Source: Candidatus Aquicultor sp. (GTDB taxonomy: Bacteria > Actinomycetota > Aquicultoria > Aquicultorales > Aquicultoraceae). From it: 58,893 bases of DNA. A program made the translations under genes and the position numbers. The notes beneath the pieces are model-generated. The model was not told where the DNA came from. It did not search any database and saw only the letters and a program-made list of their open reading frames with translations. The stretch covers positions 1 to 58,893 of the forward strand of contig DASXVE010000032.1 in assembly GCA_036504445.1 (NCBI GenBank), written 5' to 3'. Each line of letters starts with the position of its first letter. The stretch's first letter is position 1. Below, one piece after another: positions 43,088 through 50,935 of the stretch.

Positions 43088-43675
43088 GTGGATTTAAAGA
43101 AGATCCTTCCGATCGCCATAATCACTATTGCGGTACTCGCAGTTGTGGTGTACGCAGCATTTAGGCCTGCCACACCGCAAGACCAAGCTCTAACGGGTCA
43201 AACCGGCGCGGTCGGCCAAACTCAGACCCAGGCTCCCGCAACGCAGTCACAGGCGCCAGCGGCAGCCCCAAGCGTCCCGGCAGACACAAAGCCGGTTAGC
43301 TCGACCGCTCCGGCAACGCTTGTCCCCGCAGGTATGACGCTTGAACAATTCTGCGAGAAATACTACAAAGCATGGATGGCAAAAGACTGGAAAACGGCGT
43401 ATGATCTGCAGCCGTACTCCAAGAGGAATGCGAAAGCGACCCAAGCCGATATCGATAGCTTTGGTCAGAGCCGTGAAGGCTACGGCTTGACCGGATATCA
43501 AATTGGAACACCGCAGGTCTCGGGCAACGTAGGCACCGTCGACATTCAAATGAACCTCGGTACGAACGGTACGTGGCAGACAATCTGGACGTTCGTAAAG
43601 AACGATAAGGGCCAGTGGACCGTTCAAGACTCGCAAGTCAGCATGACAGGTGCTGCCGGCGGAACAGGCCAATAA
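43088..43675 (+). CDS. Membrane-anchored NTF2-like-domain protein
   Basis: The N-terminal helix of this 195-residue protein, KKILPIAIITIAVLAVVVYAAF, is an uncleaved signal or anchor. A Gln/Thr/Ala/Pro linker (30-80) follows. A domain of about 100 residues begins MTLEQFCEKYYKAWMAKDWKTAYDLQ and ends TIWTFVKNDKGQWTVQDSQV, the pattern of extracytoplasmic NTF2/DUF4878-like folds. Function is unknown; such domains bind small ligands or peptidoglycan-linked partners. GTG start with AAAGGA. A strong terminator follows. The low-complexity linker resembles that of the neighbouring rhodanese lipoprotein. Confidence 0.8.
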   Translation: MDLKKILPIAIITIAVLAVVVYAAFRPATPQDQALTGQTGAVGQTQTQAPATQSQAPAAAPSVPADTKPVSSTAPATLVPAGMTLEQFCEKYYKAWMAKDWKTAYDLQPYSKRNAKATQADIDSFGQSREGYGLTGYQIGTPQVSGNVGTVDIQMNLGTNGTWQTIWTFVKNDKGQWTVQDSQVSMTGAAGGTGQ

Positions 43676-43696
43676 CACACAATAAAACCTACAACG

Positions 43697-43728
43697 AAAA
43701 GCCGGATGAATTCTCATCCGGCTTTTTT
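43697..43728 (+). terminator. Rho-independent terminator
   Basis: A 13-bp stem AAAAGCCGGATGA / TCATCCGGCTTTT with an ATTC loop is followed by extra T. It lies 21 nt after the stop. Confidence 0.95.
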
Positions 43729-43749
43729 ACATGCGTATCATTACTGATG

Positions 43750-44067
43750 TTATGCGGCCATCTGTCGTCTTGCAGCGAACGTCTGACTTGCCTTGGCAAA
43801 CGAATGAAGCGCATCGGACAACGGGTAGATTTCAAAGAGCGCGTAATTGCTGAGCGGATACTCTAGTAATAGGTCATCAAGCTCTTCATGCAAACCTACA
43901 TTACAAATCATGGCAGTCGACATCTGGCCGGAGAGCGCATATGCAACCTCGATTTTACCGGCGTCCATCATACGCCGAACCCAAGCGCCGGTGCCGTCGA
44001 ACAACGTTTGGGCTTCGGTTGGCGAAAGATCAATAGTCCCGCCGCGGTCAATAACCAAAAACTTCAC
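43750..44067 (-). CDS. Dimeric alpha-beta-barrel protein (muconolactone-isomerase/YCII-like)
   Basis: This protein has 105 residues from the GTG at 44067, chosen for the GGAGGTGATTTT site directly upstream; the longer ATG frame lacks one. The pattern VKFLVIDRGG, then a long helix PTEAQTLFDGTGAWVRRMMDAGKIE, strand YALSGQMSTAMICNV, helix ELDDLLLEYPL and strand ALFEIYPLSD is the ferredoxin-like dimeric alpha-beta barrel seen in muconolactone isomerases and related proteins. No enzymatic activity can be assigned. It is convergent with the preceding plus-strand gene. Confidence 0.7.
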   Translation of the reverse strand: MKFLVIDRGGTIDLSPTEAQTLFDGTGAWVRRMMDAGKIEVAYALSGQMSTAMICNVGLHEELDDLLLEYPLSNYALFEIYPLSDALHSFAKASQTFAARRQMAA

Positions 44068-44399
44068 AAAATCACCTCCATATAAGTCGCATATAGATGT
44101 ACCCAAATAGAAGCAGCGTTAGCTGCAAATTAGCGTGAGTCGACAATATGGTCGGCAGTTCTTGCGGCCTGCGCCTCTAAGGTGAGACCGAGAAACTGCA
44201 TATCCAATACCCCCTGGCAAAACGCCATAAGAAGTAAGCTAATTTCTTATTGCCCAATGTACCAGGCTTTATATCAACCATAAATCGCTAATTATAGATG
44301 CCATAATGCCGATATACGTACTAATATGCATGCGCTTGGGTAGAAGTAATATATACACCAACGCCCGTACTTTATTAGAGCCAAGCGATATTAAATACT
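44068..44399. other. Divergent intergenic region with small hairpins
   Basis: This stretch of about 330 bases lies between divergent genes. Two small adjacent hairpins occur (TGGC/GCCA at 44215-44227 and ATAAGAA/TTCTTAT at 44227-44250). No ORF with a ribosome site was found. The HD-GYP gene has no Shine-Dalgarno; GATATT lies about 7 nt before its ATG, so leaderless expression is possible. Confidence 0.4.
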
Positions 44400-46160
44400 A
44401 TGAAATATTTACAGCTTTCTAGACGTAAAACTATAGAGCGCCCGATCGTACCGATACTGCTTTTAGGATTGGTCGGAATTGTGCTTATTGCATTCGCGCT
44501 CACCAAACCGGTTGGCAACCGTCAACAAGCGACCCCGGACAAACATACGCTCTATGCTATCAACGTAGAGCTCAATGATAAAGAAGCTCGCCTTGAAGCT
44601 TTGGCCGACTCTCTTGCTTCAAGCGCTGTGATAAAAGACAGTGTTGCGCGTAACAAGCAAAGGTCACTGCGAAGTATCCTCAAAACAACATTTACCGTTG
44701 ATAGCGTCCGAATAGTTACAGCCGCTAACACCGAGCTCATCTCACTCGGCCCGAAGCTACGGTTACCCGCCGAATTTACTAAGACCGCGGCCGCAAAAAC
44801 GGTATCGTGTTTTACCCGGTCTGCCGATCGAGTGTGGATTTTAGCTTCGGCACCGCTACGCTCACAATCGGGTCGACTTATGGGCTATATTCTCATCGGC
44901 AGTAACATTAATGAGCCCTTTTTGGATAACATCAAACGCATGACGGGCGCAGAGGTGGCCGTTTCTTACGACGGATTGTTTGCCGGCTCATCTAAAACAG
45001 CTGCTATTAAAGCGCTGCAAGCCAGCTATATAAATGAGCGAACCAGCGATGAAAACAAGATAGTCGATAAAAACTCGGCAGATGGCGGTCGCTTTCTTAT
45101 CAACTCAGGCGTTTTTACGTCAAGCAGCGGCAATCGCATAATTACCTATGCCCTAGCTCGTATTATGCCCGACAACGGGGGTATGAACGCGAACGTCTTA
45201 ATCGCATTACTGGCGGTTCTTTTAACACCGGCTTTAATGATAACCGGAATAAGCTCCTCCGCTTATGAGCCGGCCGGCTTCTTTGCTGTGCGGCACCGTG
45301 ACCGTACAAACATCTCCCGTGCCGTGAAGAACCACGACCGCACCGCTTCCCGGCACAACGAACAATCGGACAATCGCAAACCGAACAGTGAGCCCGCACG
45401 GAGAACTGAGGCGCCGGCATCTACCAAGAGAGCCGAAGCGGCTGTGCCGACTCTGGGCAAACGTGACGCTTTTGATATGGATGGGATATTTACAGAGCTG
45501 CAGCACGGTACCAGTAGTGATACATGGCTTGATAGCACGTGGCGGCAGTCGAATTATATCGACATCTTCTGCGCGCTGGCGGAGCGAGCTGAACTTGAGG
45601 GCGGTCTTTATGCCGGTCATGGTGAGCGCGTCGCAGCTCTCGCCTGTATGATCGGGCGCAAACTTAACGTACCGGAAGACGAACTTGAGCACCTGCGCAT
45701 AGCGGGCTTATTGCATGATATAGGAAAGATCGTTGTCGCCGGTTCAATCCTTAGAAAAAGAACCCCTTTGACCGAAATGGAGACCGGGCAGCTTAGGATG
45801 CATTCTGTCATTGGCGCCAAAATGCTGATGAAATCCAATATGTCGGCGGTATATATGACGGTTCTATACCACCATGAGCGTCTTGACGGAACCGGTTATC
45901 CTCACGGCCTACGGGCTGAAGCAATTCCTCTTAATGCACGAATACTAGCGGTGGCCGATGAGTTTGAAACGCTTACTACCGGCCAACAATGCCGGCGCAG
46001 TCTCACGATTGAAACCGCTATTCAGAAATTAAAGGATCATGCAGGCACTAAGTTCGACGCGGAAGTCGTTTGGGTCCTGGCCGATATCGCGAGCAACGGT
46101 TCTTTAGATCTGAGCTATAAGAACGCGTTTGCCGATTCCAATAAGCTGAAATCGGCATAA
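44400..46160 (+). CDS. Membrane HD-GYP domain protein (c-di-GMP phosphodiesterase-like)
   Basis: The first TM helix of this 586-residue protein (about 16-38) precedes an extracytoplasmic sensor region (about 45-265) with a Cache-like feel (LASAPLRSQSGRLMGYILIGSNI). TM2 is near 265-287. A charged cytosolic linker (300-370) and an HD-GYP domain (about 385-570) follow. Key motifs are HGERVAALACMIG, GLLHDIGKI and YHHERLDGTGYPHGL, so the metal site and GYP are intact. Such proteins hydrolyse cyclic di-GMP in response to signals. No GGDEF protein is in the window. It is not in an operon. Confidence 0.93.
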   Translation: MKYLQLSRRKTIERPIVPILLLGLVGIVLIAFALTKPVGNRQQATPDKHTLYAINVELNDKEARLEALADSLASSAVIKDSVARNKQRSLRSILKTTFTVDSVRIVTAANTELISLGPKLRLPAEFTKTAAAKTVSCFTRSADRVWILASAPLRSQSGRLMGYILIGSNINEPFLDNIKRMTGAEVAVSYDGLFAGSSKTAAIKALQASYINERTSDENKIVDKNSADGGRFLINSGVFTSSSGNRIITYALARIMPDNGGMNANVLIALLAVLLTPALMITGISSSAYEPAGFFAVRHRDRTNISRAVKNHDRTASRHNEQSDNRKPNSEPARRTEAPASTKRAEAAVPTLGKRDAFDMDGIFTELQHGTSSDTWLDSTWRQSNYIDIFCALAERAELEGGLYAGHGERVAALACMIGRKLNVPEDELEHLRIAGLLHDIGKIVVAGSILRKRTPLTEMETGQLRMHSVIGAKMLMKSNMSAVYMTVLYHHERLDGTGYPHGLRAEAIPLNARILAVADEFETLTTGQQCRRSLTIETAIQKLKDHAGTKFDAEVVWVLADIASNGSLDLSYKNAFADSNKLKSA

Positions 46161-46172
46161 GCACAAGCAACT

Positions 46173-46721
46173 CTACGCGGCTAAGTCGCCTACCGCTTGG
46201 AGACGATCGAGCAACACCTGACAGAATTCCTCGGCATCCTCAACAGACCTCGCAGTTATCAAGTATTCGTCGACGACAACATCTTTATCGATAAAGACCG
46301 CCCCGATGCTTTCGAGATCGATCCTCGATGCTTCAGATCCCGTTACTTTCCGACCGCTTAACAGTGACCCGATGGCCGCAATTAAGAGCTCAACGCCGCT
46401 ATCGACAGTACCGATTATTTTTTGACTTTCGTATGAACGGCGAATGAGGTTCAAGTTCTTACGGCTTGCGATCATTTCCTCCGGAGTTGAGCTGTCTACG
46501 ATAACGAGTGCGTTATAATCTCCCGGTGACAAGTTCTGGGCATCTACATCAATCGTAACCACTTCTTTTCGCATACTATCGGTGAGCGGTTCGTTTTCTT
46601 GAAAACCGGCTATAAGAATCTTGCCGCCGCCACCCACTATGCAATCGCGAAGGGTATCGAATAAGTTGGCGTTATAGTGATTGGGTAACAGCATCGCGAC
46701 GGTCTTTCCCCTTGCCTGCAT
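46173..46721 (-). CDS. DJ-1/PfpI-like protein lacking nucleophile Cys
   Basis: This protein has 182 residues from the ATG at 46721 (GGAGGGATG upstream). The class I glutamine-amidotransferase-like fold is clear: KTVAMLLPNHYNANLF, DYNALVIVDSSTPEEM, GSLLSGRKVTGS and a C-terminal DEYLITARSVEDAEEFCQVLLDRL. Where active DJ-1/PfpI proteins have A-x-C-H/G-G-P, this one has GTVDSGVELL, with Asp-Ser replacing the nucleophile elbow. Catalysis of the usual kind is therefore unlikely. A diverged paralogue is divergently transcribed 165 nt away (46887). Confidence 0.85.
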   Translation of the reverse strand: MQARGKTVAMLLPNHYNANLFDTLRDCIVGGGGKILIAGFQENEPLTDSMRKEVVTIDVDAQNLSPGDYNALVIVDSSTPEEMIASRKNLNLIRRSYESQKIIGTVDSGVELLIAAIGSLLSGRKVTGSEASRIDLESIGAVFIDKDVVVDEYLITARSVEDAEEFCQVLLDRLQAVGDLAA

Positions 46722-46886
46722 ATGGCATCCCTCCAAAATTGATAAGACGAGCACAGTTTACCCGTGGTGAAGGTGTACAAAACTGGATATACGACTTTTC
46801 TGCAAATCATTTGCCATGAATCGACGTAAGACTGTTTTCGAGCCTGTATCGCGGGTAAAAATCAACTTATTAAGGAGGAGTGCTTT

Positions 46887-47429
46887 ATGTCGATTTCAGG
46901 TAAAGAGGTAGCGCTTATTATCGCAGACAACTTTGATTCACGAGAGCTTAACAGCCTTCGAAGGTGCTTCGATGATGCCGGCGCTCTTATCAGTGTTATA
47001 GGCGATGTACCGGAAAGAAAGCTTCAGGACTTTGAGCACACGACTCAAGTTGAAGTGGAAATATCATACGAGCAAGCGCGAGGTTACAATTTCCAGGCAG
47101 TCATAATACCGGATGGCTATTCACCGGATAGAGTCAGGATGAACGATGCGGCGCTCGATCTGGTGCTCGACATGTTCAATACCGGTAAAATCGTCGGCGC
47201 TATCGATCATGGGGTGCAAGTGCTGATAACGCTCGGTGTCCTCAAGGGCAAGAATGTGACCGGATCACCGTCGATAAGGGTTGATGTGGAAAACGCTGGA
47301 GCCAATTATTATGACGAACCTGTTGTCGTCGACGGTAATCTTATCACCTGCAAAGGCCCGGAGAACATCAAGGAATTCTGCGACACCGTGATTACCGAGA
47401 TCAATCGTTCGTCTGAAGCAGCCGCATAA
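46887..47429 (+). CDS. DJ-1/PfpI-like protein, second paralogue without Cys
   Basis: This 180-residue protein is parallel to the gene at 46173-46721: KEVALIIADNFDSRELNSLRR, YNFQAVIIPDGYSPDR, GVLKGKNVTGSPSIRVDVENAGANYYDEPVVVDGNLITCKG. The expected nucleophile Cys is replaced by Asp in VGAIDHGVQVL, keeping the following His. Only two Cys are elsewhere. Having two divergent, co-located, Cys-less paralogues suggests a paired non-catalytic or altered function, for example hetero-oligomer formation. TAAGGAGGAG precedes the ATG. Confidence 0.87.
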   Translation: MSISGKEVALIIADNFDSRELNSLRRCFDDAGALISVIGDVPERKLQDFEHTTQVEVEISYEQARGYNFQAVIIPDGYSPDRVRMNDAALDLVLDMFNTGKIVGAIDHGVQVLITLGVLKGKNVTGSPSIRVDVENAGANYYDEPVVVDGNLITCKGPENIKEFCDTVITEINRSSEAAA

Positions 47430-47443
47430 CCGACGATAATTCT

Positions 47444-48268
47444 TTAGTGTTGGCAGCTTGAACAGACGTAGGTGCCCCTGCCGGACATCTCGATTCTCTC
47501 CACCGTTCCCAGGCAGCCCGGGCAAGGCTGCCCAACTTTCGCGTGTACCTTGAGATAGTCCTGGTATTCGCCCTTTTGACCGTTGAGATCACGATACGCC
47601 CTGGTTGTCGTGCCGTGATGGGCGATAGCTTCGGGAAGTATGCGCTTAATACCATCGTAAATCTTGTGGAGCTCATCTTCGGTAAGGTCACCGACTTTTT
47701 TTGTTGGATGCACCTTTGCGAAGAATAGAATCTCATCGGCATATATACTACCGATGCCCGAGATGAAATGCTGGTTTATAAGAAGCGGTTTTATCATCGC
47801 ACGTTTATGCCTGCGGATAAGCGTGCGGAACTCATCAAAGGTAAAATTTGGGTTCAACGGTTCGGGCCCCAGCCTCAGTTTGGCAAAAAACGACGGAATG
47901 TCCGAGGTCTTAACAGTAAAAACTTTCGCAAACGTATCGCTGTCACGCAAGCGCAGCTGCTTGCCGTCATTAAGATTGAGAATGATGTGGGTTGCATCAT
48001 CAACCGGCATATCGGGCGCCGTGTAGAGCAGTTGGCCGCTTATTTTAAGATGAATAATTAAGCTATAACCGTTTGAGAGATTTATGGCCAGGTATTTAGC
48101 CCGGCGGGATACATGCGTGAACTCAGCCCCGCGAACCCGCTCGATAAACTGCACCGGCGGGATATCGAGAACAACCGGGTTTTTGACGCCAACCGATACA
48201 ACCGTGCAGCCCACAAGCTCACGATCAAACTCTCTCTTTATCGTTTCAACTTCCGGTAATTCCGGCAC
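47444..48268 (-). CDS. mutM: Formamidopyrimidine-DNA glycosylase (Fpg)
   Basis: This protein has 274 residues. The GTG start at 48268 is chosen because the catalytic Pro must follow the initiator Met: it gives (M)PELPEVETIKREF, with Pro2 as nucleophile and Glu3 next. A 15-codon in-frame extension to 48313 would block the active site. The enzyme removes 8-oxoguanine and ring-opened purines. The FISGIGSIYADEILF helix-two-turn-helix and the C-terminal zinc finger CPGCLGTVERI..VCSSC are intact. It follows the PEBP gene on the same strand by 34 nt. Confidence 0.97.
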   Translation of the reverse strand: MPELPEVETIKREFDRELVGCTVVSVGVKNPVVLDIPPVQFIERVRGAEFTHVSRRAKYLAINLSNGYSLIIHLKISGQLLYTAPDMPVDDATHIILNLNDGKQLRLRDSDTFAKVFTVKTSDIPSFFAKLRLGPEPLNPNFTFDEFRTLIRRHKRAMIKPLLINQHFISGIGSIYADEILFFAKVHPTKKVGDLTEDELHKIYDGIKRILPEAIAHHGTTTRAYRDLNGQKGEYQDYLKVHAKVGQPCPGCLGTVERIEMSGRGTYVCSSCQH

Positions 48269-48302
48269 AGACATCACCGCCTGGCTTGCTAACCGGTCAA
48301 TC

Positions 48303-48875
48303 CTACCTGCCAAACAAACCTGTATACGATACTTTATCGATAATCTTACCGTCGATTGCTTTTAAGAATTCCCCATATGTAGGTTTTTCACTGATTGAAA
48401 CCGTCGCCGTATCTAAAGCATAGAGGGTTGCCACATATGCGTGATCGCCCGAGCCAATCGGCGGTTGCGGCCCGCCGTAGCCAATCGAGCCAAAGGAGTT
48501 GTACATTTCACGGGAACCGGATGGCATGTCGTGATTTGAAGCCCCTTCCGGGATAGTGTTTACTGTCGGAGGAATATCTACCGCGAACCAGTGGGTCCAC
48601 TGGTTCGCGGTAATATCAATCATAGCAAGTACCAGAGATTTAGTACCTTCAGGTACTCCTTCCCATTGATACGGAATCGAGATATTTTGGCCACCCTCGA
48701 CCCCCAGGTTCGCATATTCGACCGGGATTATGCCTTTATCTTCATACGCACTTGATAATAGCTTCATTGCACCCTCCCCGGCAGACACTTTCAGTCCCGT
48801 CGTGCTGGATGCAGTAGTTGCCGATGTCTGATTCTTACCACTACAGCCGACGAAAATAACGGGGATGAGCAGCAA
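48303..48875 (-). CDS. PEBP-family (YbhB/YbcL-like) lipoprotein with disturbed 5' end
   Basis: The body of this protein (about 190 residues) is a complete phosphatidylethanolamine-binding-protein fold: SIPYQWEGVPEGTKSLVLAMID, THWFAVDIPP, GSREMYNSFGSIGYGGPQPPIGSGDHAYVATLYALD. The N-terminus reads only LLIPVIFVGC before the lipobox Cys and lacks the usual Met-Lys start. An ATG with GAGG upstream sits at 48886-48888 but is out of frame; two added bases (or one lost) would restore a normal lipoprotein signal. So either a one- or two-base indel inactivates the 5' end, or TTG at 48875 is used. It is upstream of mutM. Confidence 0.8.
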   Translation of the reverse strand: MLLIPVIFVGCSGKNQTSATTASSTTGLKVSAGEGAMKLLSSAYEDKGIIPVEYANLGVEGGQNISIPYQWEGVPEGTKSLVLAMIDITANQWTHWFAVDIPPTVNTIPEGASNHDMPSGSREMYNSFGSIGYGGPQPPIGSGDHAYVATLYALDTATVSISEKPTYGEFLKAIDGKIIDKVSYTGLFGR

Positions 48876-48963
48876 CAGAATCTATCATATCACTGCCTCA
48901 CGCGAGCAGCACCAGAAATACTATGCGACGATAAAAGCAGCACGTTTTTCCCAAAGCGATAAT

Positions 48964-49020
48964 AAAACAGCGCCGTGGCTTACCTCCTATCATGATATGG
49001 AGAAACCACGGTGCTGTTTT
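48964..49020 (-). terminator. Long bidirectional terminator hairpin
   Basis: The base stem AAAACAGCGCCGTGG / CCACGGTGCTGTTTT (one G-T pair) encloses a smaller CTCC/GGAG hairpin. It lies 85 nt past the secreted-protein gene on the minus strand. Confidence 0.75.
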
Positions 49021-49104
49021 GTGCTAGGCGTTTTATAAATCCGCTTGGTTTGTCTTGTCACACTTATGGAACACACCATTTAGCGCAGCCAAAACATTAT
49101 GTGG

Positions 49105-49869
49105 CTATTTTGCCTTGGCACACACAGCCTTTGCTTCAAATACTAACGGCGAAAGATTTGTCGCTTTGCCGCCCTCAACATGAACCGCAATCGGTTTGGA
49201 GCCGTTGTAAACAGCGCTCTTTGACCAAACGCGCAGTACATAGTCGCCGGTCTTAACATTCTTGAAGACAAACTGGCCCTTTTTGTTGGATTGAGTTGCC
49301 CACGAGACGTGCTCAAACCCTTTGCCCTTGTTCTTTAAGAGACGGAGGTGCACGCCTGCGAGCGGTGTGCCGGTACCGTCAATACTCGGCGATGTTTCGG
49401 CGCTTTTTGAGCACTCTACGCTAGGTGAAGTTTTACAGCTCTTCGAAAACTCTATGCACGCTGCGCTTTTCGTGCAGTGCGTATTCTCAACCGATGGTGT
49501 ACAATCTACTGTTCCGCTAGTCGGTGTCGATTCGCATGCTAGCAAGGTTAGACCGGTAACTGACCCGAACTTTTTCGCCCACTTATCCTTGTTCTTATCT
49601 CTGTCCTTTCGTGGCTCGTACACTACTTTAATGATTGTCCGCTTTTTGCCCTTTTCGACAATAACTTTATCGTTGTCTTTGGTGTCGGCATCATACGCAA
49701 CGTTGTCATTAGCTTCGTGTGCAGCATCTCCCTTAACTTGTGCCTTAGCCTGCTGTTTTTCGCTCGAACTAAATATCTTGCTGCCACCCGGGCACGCTAC
49801 TGCAATGCCTGCCAGCAGCACCGATACTACAAATACGGCAAGTACAATCTTTAGTCCCTTAAAAAGCAT
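49105..49869 (-). CDS. Secreted protein with carboxypeptidase-regulatory-like domain
   Basis: The hydrophobic N-terminus of this 254-residue protein (LKIVLAVFVVSVLLAGIAVAC) is a signal peptide; the Cys could be a weak lipobox (AVAC) but the -3 residue is atypical. A charged Lys/Asp/Glu region (30-100) and a Cys-rich segment follow, with eight Cys in about 50 residues including SGTVDC, VENTHC, SAAC, KSC and VEC. The C-terminal 85 residues (GTPLAGVHLRLL to VFEAKAV) match a CarboxypepD_reg/prealbumin-like beta-sandwich. Function is unknown; a surface structural or cross-linked protein is plausible. GGGGGAAT precedes the ATG. Confidence 0.78.
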   Translation of the reverse strand: MLFKGLKIVLAVFVVSVLLAGIAVACPGGSKIFSSSEKQQAKAQVKGDAAHEANDNVAYDADTKDNDKVIVEKGKKRTIIKVVYEPRKDRDKNKDKWAKKFGSVTGLTLLACESTPTSGTVDCTPSVENTHCTKSAACIEFSKSCKTSPSVECSKSAETSPSIDGTGTPLAGVHLRLLKNKGKGFEHVSWATQSNKKGQFVFKNVKTGDYVLRVWSKSAVYNGSKPIAVHVEGGKATNLSPLVFEAKAVCAKAK

Positions 49870-50202
49870 ACTGATTCCCCCTTGTTAATCGGCTGCCCCC
49901 GTCATTGTAAATGGAGGCAAGTTAAGCGCTTAATTGATCATTCATTTACTATAACGAGATAGTGGGCGTTTGGTTACGCACATGCGAAAATTTAAGGCGT
50001 ACAGATAAAGCCCCTGCTAAAACAGGGGCTTTATCCCACATCAATCTGTTTTTATCTCTATAGTAAGTCATTTAGGGTATTAATGGCGGAAGGAAGCATG
50101 TGCCTTCGGGTGGCTGAATGCACCGGTTTCGCCTGGGCTGCGAACCTGTGTCTTATTATACCCATACTGGGTACTGGCATAATATGCCGGCTTGACTTCA
50201 CT
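49870..50202. other. Intergenic region with nested inverted repeats
   Basis: There is no gene here. GTAAATG (49907-49913) pairs with CATTTAC (49943-49949) and encloses the 12-bp palindrome TTAAGCGCTTAA (49922-49933). It would lie in the 5' region of the secreted-protein gene at 49869 and may be an operator or leader structure. The terminator at 50004-50035 belongs to the ABC operon. A tRNA-like look of the 50080-50190 segment did not hold up. Confidence 0.45.
50004..50035 (-). terminator. Terminator of the MacB-like operon
   Basis: A 13-bp perfect stem GATAAAGCCCCTG / CAGGGGCTTTATC with a 6-nt loop lies 170 nt past the Yip1 gene. The hairpin is bidirectional. Confidence 0.8.
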
Positions 50203-50880
50203 TTAAGCGAAAGCGCCGCCGATTGCTCCTATGATAACGGCTATCGTCGTGCTCAATACCCAGTAGCCGGCAGAAAGAACAGCCGCCTGGGCTTTGGATA
50301 TTTTATAGATGATAGGCAATCCGATGGCGATGAGGATGAGCGACCAGACGGTAAATACATCTACATGGGTTAAGAATATTCCCATCGGTTTAGTGGCCTG
50401 ATCGGCCGGTAACATAGCTGAAAAACCGGATTGTATCATTGTGTCGGTCATCTTCGAGTACACCGACTGTATGATTTGCTGTAGCATGATCGGCACTTGT
50501 GCATAGGCGACCATGGCAAACCCTAAGCCGAATCGTGCATTCCCCCCAATGGTAAGCGCAGAGAAATGGAAGACAACCGTTTGTATCAGCAGCGCGATTA
50601 TCATCCCTATAACGGCAAATACCACCGTTATTGTGCCCATGAGCGGTGAGTTTATCATGTCTTTTGATTGTTTGATCTGCTCGGGGGACATGTTGCTCGA
50701 CTGCTCTTCGAGGCGCTGCATCGACAAGTCCGCGATAAACGGGGCGCTAACAAAGGTTGCGATTACCGAGGTTAATAATAACAGCACCACCGGGATCAAC
50801 CAGAGAGGATGCTCTGCCACCCAAGCGAATGCCTGAGAAGGGCTTACAATGGTGTTTAAAAGGCTTTTAACTAATTCCAC
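50203..50880 (-). CDS. Yip1-family membrane protein
   Basis: This 225-residue protein has about five hydrophobic helices (for example WLIPVVLLLLTSVIATFVSAPF, TVVFAVIGMIIALLIQTVVFHF and ILIAIGLPIIYKI). It shows the Yip1-domain features: an N-terminal SPSQAFAWVAEHP segment ahead of TM1 and a Gly-rich final helix. Bacterial Yip1 proteins are uncharacterised but often sit beside ABC export genes, as here (55 nt after the permease). The start is GTG with a GGGGGATAA site. It probably belongs to the same transcript as the membrane-fusion protein, ATPase and permease. Confidence 0.85.
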   Translation of the reverse strand: MELVKSLLNTIVSPSQAFAWVAEHPLWLIPVVLLLLTSVIATFVSAPFIADLSMQRLEEQSSNMSPEQIKQSKDMINSPLMGTITVVFAVIGMIIALLIQTVVFHFSALTIGGNARFGLGFAMVAYAQVPIMLQQIIQSVYSKMTDTMIQSGFSAMLPADQATKPMGIFLTHVDVFTVWSLILIAIGLPIIYKISKAQAAVLSAGYWVLSTTIAVIIGAIGGAFA

Positions 50881-50935
50881 AATTATCCCCCTTTACCTGA
50901 CGCTACAAGCAAACCGTGACCTGACAGCCGCGCAC

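Noticed and set aside
48268-48313. Longer mutM start
   Set aside because: It would put residues before the catalytic proline, which must be the N-terminus after Met removal.
50083-50190. Possible tRNA (including tRNA-Sec) by its GGAAGGA...TTCG look
   Set aside because: No consistent acceptor stem, T-arm consensus or anticodon loop can be drawn.
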